Assembly (NCBI RefSeq): GCF_024205705.1
Contig: NZ_CP073115.1
Coordinates: 1,054,001-1,118,000, forward strand
From: Neisseria subflava
GTDB taxonomy: Bacteria > Pseudomonadota > Gammaproteobacteria > Burkholderiales > Neisseriaceae
DNA length: 64,000 bases
Direction of reading: 5' to 3'
Of the stretch, positions 37,212 through 45,720 are shown in pieces. The notes under the pieces are model-generated. The model worked only from the letters and a program-made list of their open reading frames with translations, was not told where the DNA came from and did no database searches. How positions within the stretch are numbered: position 1 is the first letter of the stretch; the number at the start of each line of letters is the position of its first letter. The position numbers and the translations under genes are program-made.

Positions 37212-37270
37212 AAAACGGACAGAAGCTAGGCTACATAAGGATTTGATGTGGTACAGCCTGTCCGTTTTTT
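37212..37270 (+). ncRNA. Possible small RNA 3' end or orphan terminator
   Basis: AAAACGGACAG and CTGTCCGTTTT form a perfect 11-pair stem with a 35-base loop and T run. No open reading frame ends nearby: the previous gene stops at 37064 and already has its own hairpin. It therefore either ends a short noncoding transcript from the AT-rich region 37125-37210 or insulates the following leader region. No clear promoter was found, so this is a candidate only. Confidence 0.35.
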
Positions 37271-37335
37271 ACATTTGTTGTGAAAAAATCGTTTATTAAT
37301 AACTGAATTTTTTATAATTTTTTTGAAAAAAGTGT

Positions 37336-37364
37336 TTGACAAGACCGGTTTTATTTTTTAAATT
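37336..37364 (+). promoter_or_regulatory. Strong promoter upstream of the leader peptide
   Basis: A perfect TTGACA and TAAATT are separated by 17 bases. A transcript would start near 37371, 40 bases before the 31-codon frame. It is one of the best -35 hexamers in the window. Confidence 0.65.
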
Positions 37365-37410
37365 TGTTTCCATAAATAAAAACTACATCGCACTACAAAG
37401 GAACATCATC

Positions 37411-37506
37411 ATGAATCTGTATCAAACCACTCTCTCTTGTTATAGATTTTCTCCTATCTCTGCCGCTCCCGTCGTCGCCAGTTTATTGGCAGTCCCGACG
37501 GTCTGA
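37411..37506 (+). CDS. Possible 31-residue leader peptide upstream of prpB
   Basis: A short frame with AAGGA nine bases before the ATG. The peptide starts MNLYQTTLSCYRFS and ends VVASLLAVPTV. It has no signal peptide and no run of a single amino acid that would name a controlling substrate. The end is rich in Val, Leu and Ala. It is preceded by a strong promoter and followed by a hairpin over the stop codon and a terminator-like structure. It could be an attenuator leader for prpB 320 bases downstream or an independent small transcript. Translation is unproven. Confidence 0.45.
   Translation: MNLYQTTLSCYRFSPISAAPVVASLLAVPTV
37469..37501 (+). promoter_or_regulatory. Hairpin at the end of the leader peptide
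   Basis: CCGTCG pairs with CGACGG, with an inner GCCA/TGGC stem. It covers the last codons of the peptide just before its stop codon, where ribosome position could change folding. Confidence 0.4.
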
Positions 37507-37515
37507 AGGCTCTCG

Positions 37516-37560
37516 ACCCGAATCCAGTTTCCGCATTCCTTCAAACGCTTCGGGTTTTTA
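37516..37560 (+). terminator. Terminator-like structure after the leader peptide
   Basis: ACCCGAA pairs with TTCGGGT and is followed by T5. The loop is about 26 bases, longer than usual. It lies ten bases past the leader stop codon. Confidence 0.5.
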
Positions 37561-37825
37561 AATATCTGTATCTCCAATCGAATTCATATTCTGATTAATA
37601 AAAATTAAAAAACGTACGCCTCCGCTTCAGCCTTATTGTATTTATTAGTTTTGATAACTATTTGTATTTATTGATTTTAAATTTTCAGATAGTTGATGAT
37701 TGAAATCTTACAGGCCGTCTGAAAACAGTTTTTAGAACGATTGTTTCTTTTTAAACGGTTCATTTCAAGTTGTGAAAAAACCGAGCCGTCCGATTAATAC
37801 TGAAAAAAGTCTATAAAGGAGAAAT
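37561..37825 (+). other. AT-rich stretch before prpB
   Basis: This region has no open frame with a ribosome site. It contains one DUS at about 37710-37722 and AT-rich sequence. A weak promoter-like pair (TTGTGA and TTAATA) lies close to prpB at about 37774-37803. AAAGGAGAA precedes the prpB ATG. Confidence 0.5.
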
Positions 37826-38704
37826 ATGATGAGCCAACACTCTGCCGGAGCGCGTTTCCGTCAAGCCGTAAAAGAATCGAATCCTCTTGCCGTCGTCGGT
37901 TGCGTCAATGCTTATTTTGCGCGATTGGCCACCCAAAGCGGTTTCAAGGCGATTTATCTGTCCGGCGGCGGCGTAGCAGCCTGCTCTTGCGGTATCCCTG
38001 ATTTGGGCATCACCACAATGGAAGATGTGCTGATCGACGCGCGGCGGATTACGGACAATGTGGATACGCCTTTGCTGGTGGACATTGATGTGGGTTGGGG
38101 CGGAGCGTTCAATATCGCTCGTACGATTCGCAACTTTGAACGCGCCGGTGTTGCAGCGGTTCACATTGAAGATCAGGTAGCGCAAAAACGCTGCGGCCAC
38201 CGTCCGAACAAAGCCATTGTCTCTAAAGATGAAATGGTTGACCGTATCAAAGCTGCCGTCGATGCGCGCGTTGATGAGAACTTTGTAATTATGGCGCGTA
38301 CCGATGCGCTGGCGGTAGAAGGTTTGGATGCTGCTATCGAACGCGCTCAGGCTTGTGTCGAAGCCGGTGCAGACATGATTTTCCCTGAAGCCATGACCGA
38401 TTTGAACATGTACCGCCAATTTGCGGACGCGGTGAAAGTCCCTGTGTTGGCGAACATTACCGAATTTGGTGCAACGCCGCTTTATACCCAAAGCGAGCTG
38501 GCTGAAAACGGCGTATCGCTGGTGTTGTATCCGCTGTCATCGTTCCGCGCCGCAAGCAAAGCCGCACTGAATGTTTATGAAGCGATTATGCGCGACGGCA
38601 CGCAGGCGGCGGTGGTTGACAGTATGCAAACCCGTGCCGAGCTGTACGAGCATCTGAACTATCACGCCTTCGAGCAAAAACTGGATAAATTGTTTCAAAA
38701 ATGA
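37826..38704 (+). CDS. prpB: 2-Methylisocitrate lyase PrpB
   Basis: Cleaves 2-methylisocitrate to pyruvate and succinate in the methylcitrate cycle for propionate use. The 292 residues match the family. The catalytic loop KRCGHRPNK contains the active-site Cys, and DIDVGWGGA holds metal ligands. AAGGAGAA precedes two consecutive ATG codons; the first is used here. It leads the cluster prpB-prpC-acnD-prpF-ackA, matching the propionate island known in Neisseria. A DUS pair separates it from prpC. Confidence 0.96.
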   Translation: MMSQHSAGARFRQAVKESNPLAVVGCVNAYFARLATQSGFKAIYLSGGGVAACSCGIPDLGITTMEDVLIDARRITDNVDTPLLVDIDVGWGGAFNIARTIRNFERAGVAAVHIEDQVAQKRCGHRPNKAIVSKDEMVDRIKAAVDARVDENFVIMARTDALAVEGLDAAIERAQACVEAGADMIFPEAMTDLNMYRQFADAVKVPVLANITEFGATPLYTQSELAENGVSLVLYPLSSFRAASKAALNVYEAIMRDGTQAAVVDSMQTRAELYEHLNYHAFEQKLDKLFQK

Positions 38705-38712
38705 TTTACCGC

Positions 38713-38756
38713 TTTCAGACGGCCTTTCAGCAAATCCGCATTGGCCGTCTGAAAAA
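38713..38756 (+). terminator. DUS-pair hairpin between prpB and prpC
   Basis: TTTCAGACGGCC and GGCCGTCTGAAA with an 18-base loop. May reduce rather than stop read-through into prpC. Confidence 0.6.
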
Positions 38757-38789
38757 ATAAAACCCATAAAAATACAAAGGAGAAATACC

Positions 38790-39944
38790 ATGACTGCAAC
38801 TACGCAAACCCCGACTTTCAAACCTAAAAAATCCGTTGCGCTTTCCGGCGTTGCGGCCGGTAATACCGAATTGTGTACCGTTGGCCGTACCGGCAATGAT
38901 TTGAGCTATCGCGGTTACGACATTCTGGATTTGGCACAAAAATGCGAGTTTGAAGAAGTCGCCCACCTGCTGATTCACGGCCATCTGCCCAACAAATTCG
39001 AGCTGGCCGCTTATAAAGCCAAACTCAAATCCATGCGCGGTCTGCCTATCCGTGTGATTAAAGTGTTGGAAAGCCTGCCTGCACATACCCATCCGATGGA
39101 CGTGATGCGTACCGGTGTATCCATGCTGGGCTGCGTTCATCCTGAACGTGAAAGCCATCCGGAAAGTGAAGCGCGCGACATCGCCGACAAACTGATCGCC
39201 AGCCTCGGCAGCATCCTGCTGTACTGGTATCAATATTCGCACAACGGCAAACGCATTGAAGTTGAAAGCGACGAAGAGACCATCGGCGGTCATTTCCTGC
39301 ACCTGTTGCACGGCAAACGCCCAAGCGAATCACACATCAAAGCCATGCACGTTTCACTGATTCTGTATGCCGAACACGAGTTCAACGCTTCTACCTTTAC
39401 CGCCCGCGTGATTGCCGGTACAGGCTCTGATATGTACTCCAGCATTACCGGTGCAATTGGCGCGTTGAAAGGCCCGAAACACGGCGGCGCGAACGAAGTG
39501 GCTTACGATATTCAAAAACGCTACCGCAATGCCGACGAAGCCGAAGCAGACATCCGCGAACGCATCGGCCGCAAAGAAATCGTGATCGGTTTCGGTCATC
39601 CGGTGTACACCATCTCCGACCCTCGCAATGTTGTCATTAAAGAAGTGGCACGCGGTTTGAGCAAAGAAACCGGCGATATGCGCCTCTTTGACATTGCCGA
39701 ACGCTTGGAAAGCGTGATGTGGGAAGAGAAAAAAATGTTCCCGAATCTGGACTGGTTCTCCGCCGTTTCCTACCAAAAATTGGGCGTACCGACCGCTATG
39801 TTCACACCGCTGTTCGTGATTTCCCGTACAACCGGTTGGAGCGCACACGTTCTCGAGCAACGCAAAGACGGCAAAATCATCCGTCCGAGCGCAAACTACA
39901 CAGGCCCTGAAGATTTGGCATTCGTGGAGATTGAAAACCGCTGA
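38790..39944 (+). CDS. prpC: 2-Methylcitrate synthase PrpC
   Basis: Condenses propionyl-CoA with oxaloacetate. The 384-residue citrate-synthase-fold protein contains the His of LHGGANE-type loop (here KGPKHGGANE) and the GFGHPVYTISDPR segment with a catalytic His. It is short like PrpC and unlike the longer GltA. AAGGAGAAA precedes the ATG. It is the second gene of the propionate cluster. After it lies a 400-base gap with decayed repeats rather than the usual close spacing. Confidence 0.95.
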   Translation: MTATTQTPTFKPKKSVALSGVAAGNTELCTVGRTGNDLSYRGYDILDLAQKCEFEEVAHLLIHGHLPNKFELAAYKAKLKSMRGLPIRVIKVLESLPAHTHPMDVMRTGVSMLGCVHPERESHPESEARDIADKLIASLGSILLYWYQYSHNGKRIEVESDEETIGGHFLHLLHGKRPSESHIKAMHVSLILYAEHEFNASTFTARVIAGTGSDMYSSITGAIGALKGPKHGGANEVAYDIQKRYRNADEAEADIRERIGRKEIVIGFGHPVYTISDPRNVVIKEVARGLSKETGDMRLFDIAERLESVMWEEKKMFPNLDWFSAVSYQKLGVPTAMFTPLFVISRTTGWSAHVLEQRKDGKIIRPSANYTGPEDLAFVEIENR

Positions 39945-40095
39945 TACACATCACAGCAGGGTGGGCCGCCAGCCCGCCCCATCTCGAAATGCCGTTTGAA
40001 AACAATGAATAAATGATGTTTTCGTTTTTCGACGGCCTAGTGCAGTATGCGAGAGAGAGAGCCGGCCGTTTGGAAAACATGCTGCTCTGCTGTCG
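39945..40095. other. Gap after prpC with decayed DUS copies
   Basis: Three degenerate uptake sequences lie here (ATGCCGTTTGAA near 39990, CGACGGCCT near 40030, CGGCCGTTTGG near 40063). No coding frame with a ribosome site was found. The decay suggests an old insertion or gene loss. Confidence 0.5.
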
Positions 40096-40193
40096 TCATT
40101 CCCATACAGGCAGAAATTCAAAAGTTGAAATGTTCTGCTGTAAAGAGTGCTGAAAGATTTAAGTTTGGATTTCCGTCTATACGGGAATGATGG
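40096..40193. repeat. Degenerate dRS3-type repeat pair
   Basis: GTCATTCCC at 40096 and GGGAATGA at 40183 are inverted ends like the dRS3-flanked repeats of Neisseria (ATTCCC-N8-GGGAAT units). Inner ends are decayed (AGAAATTC, GATTTCCG). About 98 bases long; it lies between prpC and acnD. Confidence 0.55.
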
Positions 40194-40262
40194 TAGCGGA
40201 GCAGCAATTTTTTTTCATACCGCAAATAGATTTCAGACAACAAACAATAAAACAGAATTTAT

Positions 40263-40308
40263 GGTTTCAGACGGCCTTAAGGTCCGAATCAACAGGCCGT
40301 CTGAAACC
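40263..40308 (+). terminator. DUS-pair hairpin upstream of acnD
   Basis: GGTTTCAGACGGCCT and AGGCCGTCTGAAACC form a 15-pair stem around a 16-base loop, 37 bases before the acnD start. Confidence 0.65.
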
Positions 40309-40345
40309 CAAAACCAAAAAAAGAATAGATTTTAGGAGAACCGAC

Positions 40346-42952
40346 ATGACTGCCAACCAACGCTACCGCAAAGCTTTGCCCGGTACGGATTTGGAATATT
40401 ATGACGCGCGTCAGGCGTGTGAAGACATCAAACCAGGCTCTTACGACAAGCTGCCTTATACAAGCCGCATCTTGGCTGAGAACTTGGTCAACCGCGCAGA
40501 CAAAGTCGACCTGCCTACGCTGCAAAGCTGGCTAGGTCAGCTGATTGAGGGAAAACAGGAAATCGACTTCCCTTGGTATCCCGCGCGCGTGGTGTGTCAC
40601 GATATTCTGGGTCAGACAGCGTTGGTGGATTTGGCAGGCCTGCGCGATGCAATTGCCGAAAAAGGCGGCGATCCTGCCAAAGTGAATCCTGTGGTGCAAA
40701 CCCAGCTTATCGTCGACCACTCTTTGGCCGTTGAATGCGGCGGCTACGATCCTGATGCTTTCCGCAAAAACCGCGAAATCGAAGATCGACGCAACGAAGA
40801 CCGTTTCCACTTCATCAACTGGACAAAAACCGCATTTGAAAATGTGGACGTGATTCCAGCAGGCAACGGCATTATGCACCAAATCAACTTGGAAAAAATG
40901 TCGCCGGTTGTCCAAGTCAAAAACGGTGTGGCATTCCCTGATACCTGCGTCGGTACAGACTCACATACGCCGCACGTCGATTCACTGGGCGTGATTTCCG
41001 TAGGCGTGGGCGGTTTGGAAGCTGAAACTGTAATGTTGGGTCGCGCGTCCATGATGCGTCTGCCTGATATTGTCGGCGTTGAGCTGACCGGCAAACGTCA
41101 ACCGGGTATTACTGCCACCGACATCGTGTTGGCACTGACCGAGTTCTTGCGTAAAGAGCGCGTGGTTGGCGCATTTGTCGAGTTTTTTGGCGAGGGCGCA
41201 AGAAGCCTGTCTATCGGCGACCGTGCCACCATTTCCAACATGACGCCGGAGTTCGGTGCGACTGCCGCGATGTTCGCTATTGATGAGCAAACCATTGATT
41301 ATTTGAAATTGACCGGTCGCGACGACGCGCAGGTGAAATTGGTGGAAACCTACGCCAAAACCGCAGGCTTGTGGGCGGACGACCTGAAAACCGCCGTTTA
41401 TCCGCGCGTGTTGAAATTTGATTTGAGCAGCGTAACGCGCAACATGGCAGGCCCGAGCAACCCGCACGCCCGTTTTGCGACCGCCGATTTGGCCAGCAAA
41501 GGCTTGGCTAAACCTTACGAAGAGCCTTCAGACGGCCAAATGCCAGACGGTGCAGTGATTATTGCCGCGATTACTTCGTGTACCAATACTTCCAATCCGC
41601 GCAACGTTGTCGCCGCCGCGCTGTTGGCACGCAATGCCAACCGTCTTGGCTTGCAACGCAAACCTTGGGTGAAATCTTCGTTTGCCCCAGGTTCAAAAGT
41701 AGCCGAAATCTATTTGAAAGAAGCAGGCCTGCTGCCTGAAATGGAAAAACTCGGCTTCGGTATCGTTGCCTTCGCATGTACCACCTGTAACGGCATGAGC
41801 GGCGCGCTGGATCCGAAAATCCAGAAAGAAATCATCGACCGTGATTTGTACGCTACCGCCGTATTGTCAGGCAACCGCAACTTCGACGGCCGTATCCATC
41901 CGTATGCGAAACAGGCTTTCCTCGCTTCGCCTCCGTTGGTCGTTGCCTACGCACTGGCAGGCAGCATCCGTTTCGATATTGAAAACGACGTACTCGGCGT
42001 TTCAGACGGCCGCGAAATCCGCCTGAAAGACATTTGGCCGACCGATGAAGAAATCGATGCCGTCGTTGCCGAATATGTGAAACCGCAACAATTCCGCGAT
42101 GTGTATGTGCCAATGTTCGACACCGGCAAGGCGCAAAAAGCCCCGAGCCCGCTGTACGACTGGCGCCCGATGTCCACCTACATCCGCCGCCCGCCTTACT
42201 GGGAAGGCGCATTGGCAGGGGAACGTACATTAAGAGGTATGCGACCGCTGGCGATTTTGCCCGACAACATCACCACCGACCACATTTCACCGTCCAACGC
42301 GATTCTGGCGGCGAGTGCGGCGGGCGAATATCTGGCGAAAATGGGTTTGCCCGAAGAAGACTTCAATTCCTACGCCACCCACCGCGGCGACCACCTTACC
42401 GCCCAACGCGCTACCTTCGCCAATCCCAAATTATTTAACGAAATGGTAAAAAACGAAGACGGCAGCGTGCGCCAAGGTTCGCTGGCACGCGTTGAGCCCG
42501 AAGGCGAAACCATGCGCATGTGGGAAGCCATCGAAACCTATATGAACCGCAAACAGCCGCTTATCATCATCGCCGGCGCGGACTACGGTCAAGGTTCAAG
42601 CCGCGACTGGGCTGCAAAAGGCGTACGCCTCGCCGGAGTGGAAGCGATTGTTGCCGAAGGCTTCGAGCGCATCCACCGCACCAACCTCATCGGCATGGGT
42701 GTCTTGCCGTTGCAATTCAAACCCGGCACCAACCGCCACACCCTGCAACTGGACGGCACGGAAACCTACGACGTGGTCGGCAAACGCACACCACGCTGCG
42801 ACCTGACCCTCGTGATTCACCGTAAAAATGGCGAAACCGTCGAAGTTCCGGTTACCTGCCGCCTCGATACCGCAGAAGAAGTGTTGGTATATGAAGCCGG
42901 TGGCGTATTGCAACGCTTCGCACAAGACTTCTTAGAAGGAAATGCAGCGTAA
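40346..42952 (+). CDS. acnD: 2-Methylcitrate dehydratase, Fe/S-dependent AcnD
   Basis: Aconitase-family enzyme that dehydrates 2-methylcitrate; it works with PrpF in place of PrpD. The 868 residues match AcnD. Cluster cysteines are in AAITSCTNTSNP and the pair in ACTTCNG. CVGTDSHTPHVDSLGVISVGVGG is the aconitase signature and GADYGQGSSRDWAAKG the C-terminal swivel motif. The chosen ATG has AGGAG upstream; the frame is open further upstream, but that part covers the DUS hairpin. Two DUS copies are intragenic (near 41528 and 42000). Confidence 0.95.
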   Translation: MTANQRYRKALPGTDLEYYDARQACEDIKPGSYDKLPYTSRILAENLVNRADKVDLPTLQSWLGQLIEGKQEIDFPWYPARVVCHDILGQTALVDLAGLRDAIAEKGGDPAKVNPVVQTQLIVDHSLAVECGGYDPDAFRKNREIEDRRNEDRFHFINWTKTAFENVDVIPAGNGIMHQINLEKMSPVVQVKNGVAFPDTCVGTDSHTPHVDSLGVISVGVGGLEAETVMLGRASMMRLPDIVGVELTGKRQPGITATDIVLALTEFLRKERVVGAFVEFFGEGARSLSIGDRATISNMTPEFGATAAMFAIDEQTIDYLKLTGRDDAQVKLVETYAKTAGLWADDLKTAVYPRVLKFDLSSVTRNMAGPSNPHARFATADLASKGLAKPYEEPSDGQMPDGAVIIAAITSCTNTSNPRNVVAAALLARNANRLGLQRKPWVKSSFAPGSKVAEIYLKEAGLLPEMEKLGFGIVAFACTTCNGMSGALDPKIQKEIIDRDLYATAVLSGNRNFDGRIHPYAKQAFLASPPLVVAYALAGSIRFDIENDVLGVSDGREIRLKDIWPTDEEIDAVVAEYVKPQQFRDVYVPMFDTGKAQKAPSPLYDWRPMSTYIRRPPYWEGALAGERTLRGMRPLAILPDNITTDHISPSNAILAASAAGEYLAKMGLPEEDFNSYATHRGDHLTAQRATFANPKLFNEMVKNEDGSVRQGSLARVEPEGETMRMWEAIETYMNRKQPLIIIAGADYGQGSSRDWAAKGVRLAGVEAIVAEGFERIHRTNLIGMGVLPLQFKPGTNRHTLQLDGTETYDVVGKRTPRCDLTLVIHRKNGETVEVPVTCRLDTAEEVLVYEAGGVLQRFAQDFLEGNAA

Positions 42953-43069
42953 GGTAAATCGGGTATCGTCAAAATGCCCGGACTACGCTAAAAAAGGTTT
43001 TCAGACTGCCTCGAATGTTTGAGAGGCCGTCTGAAAAAACCATACTAGAAATACAAAGGAGAACCCGAA

Positions 43070-44239
43070 ATGCCGCAAATTAAAATCCCGGCCGTTTACT
43101 ACCGCGGCGGTACATCTAAAGGCATTTTCTTCAAACGCACCGATCTGCCGGCCGCGGCGCAGGAAGCAGGCGAGGCTCGCGACAAAATCTTCTTGCGCGT
43201 ACTCGGCAGTCCCGACCCCTACGGCAAGCAGATAGACGGTTTGGGTAATGCCAGTTCGTCCACCAGCAAGGCCGTAATTTTGGACAAATCCGAACGCGCC
43301 GATCATGATGTCGATTACTTGTTCGGACAAGTTTCCATCGACAAACCTTTTGTCGATTGGAGCGGCAACTGCGGCAATCTGACCGCCGCCGTGGGCGCAT
43401 TTGCTATCGAGCAAGGCTTGGTCGATAAATCCAAAATCCCTTCAGACGGCCTGTGTACCGTCAAAATCTGGCAGAAAAACATTGGCAAAACCATCATCGC
43501 CCATGTGCCGATGCAAAATGGTGCAGTTTTGGAAACAGGTGATTTTGAGTTGGACGGCGTTACGTTTCCGGCAGCCGAAGTACAAATCGAATTTCTTGAT
43601 CCGGCCGACGGCGAAGGCAGTATGTTCCCAACCGGCAATTTGGTCGATGAAATTGATGTTCCGAATATAGGCCGTCTGAAAGCCACGCTTATCAATGCCG
43701 GCATTCCAACCATTTTCTTGAATGCCGCGGATCTGGGCTATACAGGCAAAGAGTTGCAAGACGATATCAACAACGATGCTGCGGCTCTGGAAAAATTTGA
43801 AACCATCCGCGCATATGGCGCACTGAAAATGGGCTTGATCAGCGATGTATCCGAAGCCGCCACCCGCGCCCATACTCCGAAAGTCGCTTTTGTCGCCCCC
43901 GCGGCCGATTACACCGCTTCAAGCGGCAAAACCGTCAAAGCGGCCGACATCGACTTGTTGGTACGCGCGCTGAGCATGGGTAAATTGCACCACGCCATGA
44001 TGGGTACCGCTTCAGTTGCCATCGCTACCGCCGCCGCCGTGCCCGGTACGCTGGTCAACCTTGCAGCCGGAGGCGGAGCGCGTAAAGAAGTCCGTTTCGG
44101 TCATCCTTCAGGCACACTGCGTGTCGGTGCCGCCGCCGAATGTCAGGACGGACAATGGACGGCTACCAAAGCGGTTATGAGCCGTAGCGCACGCGTGATT
44201 ATGGAAGGACAAGTCCGAGTGCCGGAAGATTGCTTTTAA
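43070..44239 (+). CDS. prpF: 2-Methylaconitate cis-trans isomerase PrpF
   Basis: Isomerises the 2-methylaconitate made by AcnD so that aconitase can hydrate it to methylisocitrate. The 389 residues match PrpF of the diaminopimelate-epimerase fold. The N-terminal IPAVYYRGGTSKGIFFKRTDLP and the segment DWSGNCGNLTAAVGAFAIE are typical. AAAGGAGAA precedes the ATG. A mismatched DUS pair lies upstream (42998-43039). Two DUS-like elements are intragenic (near 43442 and 43671). Confidence 0.95.
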   Translation: MPQIKIPAVYYRGGTSKGIFFKRTDLPAAAQEAGEARDKIFLRVLGSPDPYGKQIDGLGNASSSTSKAVILDKSERADHDVDYLFGQVSIDKPFVDWSGNCGNLTAAVGAFAIEQGLVDKSKIPSDGLCTVKIWQKNIGKTIIAHVPMQNGAVLETGDFELDGVTFPAAEVQIEFLDPADGEGSMFPTGNLVDEIDVPNIGRLKATLINAGIPTIFLNAADLGYTGKELQDDINNDAAALEKFETIRAYGALKMGLISDVSEAATRAHTPKVAFVAPAADYTASSGKTVKAADIDLLVRALSMGKLHHAMMGTASVAIATAAAVPGTLVNLAAGGGARKEVRFGHPSGTLRVGAAAECQDGQWTATKAVMSRSARVIMEGQVRVPEDCF

Positions 44240-44240
44240 G

Positions 44241-44280
44241 TTTTCAGACGGCCGCAGCCTTAAACAAGGCCGTCTGAAAA
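44241..44280 (+). terminator. DUS-pair terminator after prpF
   Basis: TTTTCAGACGGCC and GGCCGTCTGAAAA around a 14-base loop, directly after the prpF stop codon. A further single DUS lies at about 44400 before ackA. Confidence 0.75.
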
Positions 44281-44450
44281 CCAAATAAGCGGATTTTAGT
44301 CAGGTAGCGATACTTGCAATGGAGATTAGGGTTGGGCATCAAGCCTGACTAAACACCAAATCAAAGGCAATCTGAAAAACTCTCAAATATTCTTGCTCTT
44401 TTCAGACGGCCTGAAGTCAAAAATAATCAAAAATTCAAAGGAGAAACACC

Positions 44451-45662
44451 ATGTCCAACCAACTCATTCTTGTTCTGAACTGCGGCAGCTCTTCGCTCAA
44501 AGGCGCCGTTATCGACCGTAAAAGCGGTAATGTCCTCCTAAGCTGTCTCGGCGAACGTTTGGGTACGCCCGAAGCAATCATTACATTCAGCAAAGACGGT
44601 AAAAAATGCCAAACAGCCTTGACCGGCCGTAACGATCATGCCGGTGCCGTAGGTATGCTGTTGAAAGAGCTTGAAAAACACGGCCTGCACGACCGCATTA
44701 AAGCCATCGGCCACCGCATCGCACACGGCGGCGAAAAATACAGCGAATCTGTTTTGATTGACCAAGCAGTAATGGACGAACTCAATGCCTGCATTCCGCT
44801 CGCTCCGCTGCACAACCCTGCCAATATCAACGGTATTTTGGCTGCGCAAGAGCACTTCCCGGGCCTGCCCAATGTCGGTGTGATGGATACTTCGTTCCAC
44901 CAAACCATGCCGGAGCGTGCCTACACTTATGCCGTTCCGCGCGAATTGCGTAAAAAATACGCTTTCCGCCGCTACGGTTTCCACGGTACCAGCATGCGTT
45001 ACGTTGCCCCTGAAGCCGCACGGATTTTGGGCAAACCTCTGGAAGACATCCGCATGATTATTGCCCACTTAGGTAACGGCGCATCCATTACCGCCATTAA
45101 AAACGGCAAATCCGTCGATACCAGTATGGGCTTCACGCCGATTGAAGGCTTGGTGATGGGTACTCGCTGCGGCGACATCGACCCGGGCGTATACAGCTAT
45201 CTGACTTCCCATGCCGGTTTGGATGTTGCCCAAGTTGATGAAATGTTGAACAAAAAATCAGGTTTGCTCGGTATTTCCGAACTTTCCAACGACTGTCGTT
45301 CTTTGGAAATCGCGGCGGACGAAGGTCATGAAGGTGCGCGTTTGGCCCTGGAAGTCATGACCTACCGCCTTGCCAAATACATTGCTTCGATGGCTGTGGC
45401 TTGCGGCGGCGTAGATGCGCTCGTGTTTACCGGCGGTATCGGCGAAAACTCGCGCAACATCCGTGCCAAAACCGTTTCTTATCTTGATTTCTTAGGTCTG
45501 CACATCGACACCAAAGCCAATATGGAAAAACGCTACGGCAATTCAGGCATTATCAGCCCGACAGGTTCTTCTCCGGCTGTTTTGGTTGTGCCAACCAATG
45601 AAGAGCTGATGATTGCCCACGATACGGCACAGTTGGCAGGATTTTTGGAAGAAGTAGGCTAG
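44451..45662 (+). CDS. ackA: Acetate/propionate kinase AckA
   Basis: Interconverts acetyl phosphate and ADP with acetate and ATP. The 403 residues match AckA. NCGSSSLKGAVID is the first phosphate loop, and GFHGTSMRYV and HLGNGASITAI are conserved. Its place after prpF suggests it may also supply propionyl phosphate from propionate, as proposed for the Neisseria propionate island. AAAGGAGAAA precedes the ATG. A bidirectional terminator separates it from purM. Confidence 0.93.
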   Translation: MSNQLILVLNCGSSSLKGAVIDRKSGNVLLSCLGERLGTPEAIITFSKDGKKCQTALTGRNDHAGAVGMLLKELEKHGLHDRIKAIGHRIAHGGEKYSESVLIDQAVMDELNACIPLAPLHNPANINGILAAQEHFPGLPNVGVMDTSFHQTMPERAYTYAVPRELRKKYAFRRYGFHGTSMRYVAPEAARILGKPLEDIRMIIAHLGNGASITAIKNGKSVDTSMGFTPIEGLVMGTRCGDIDPGVYSYLTSHAGLDVAQVDEMLNKKSGLLGISELSNDCRSLEIAADEGHEGARLALEVMTYRLAKYIASMAVACGGVDALVFTGGIGENSRNIRAKTVSYLDFLGLHIDTKANMEKRYGNSGIISPTGSSPAVLVVPTNEELMIAHDTAQLAGFLEEVG

Positions 45663-45674
45663 GGTAGTGTAAAT

Positions 45675-45706
45675 AAAAAAGTGCGGATTCATCATCCGCA
45701 CTTTTT
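45675..45706. terminator. Bidirectional terminator between ackA and purM
   Basis: AAAAAGTGCGGAT and ATCCGCACTTTTT form a strong stem with A and T runs on opposite sides. Confidence 0.9.
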
Positions 45707-45720
45707 CATTGCATCTCAAA

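Noticed and set aside
37411..37506. Branched-chain amino acid attenuator peptide
   Set aside because: Val and Leu are frequent near the end, but there is no dense run of control codons and no ilv gene follows.
39945..40345. Correia (NEMIS) element
   Set aside because: The typical terminal sequences were not found; the visible inverted ends fit a decayed dRS3-type repeat better.
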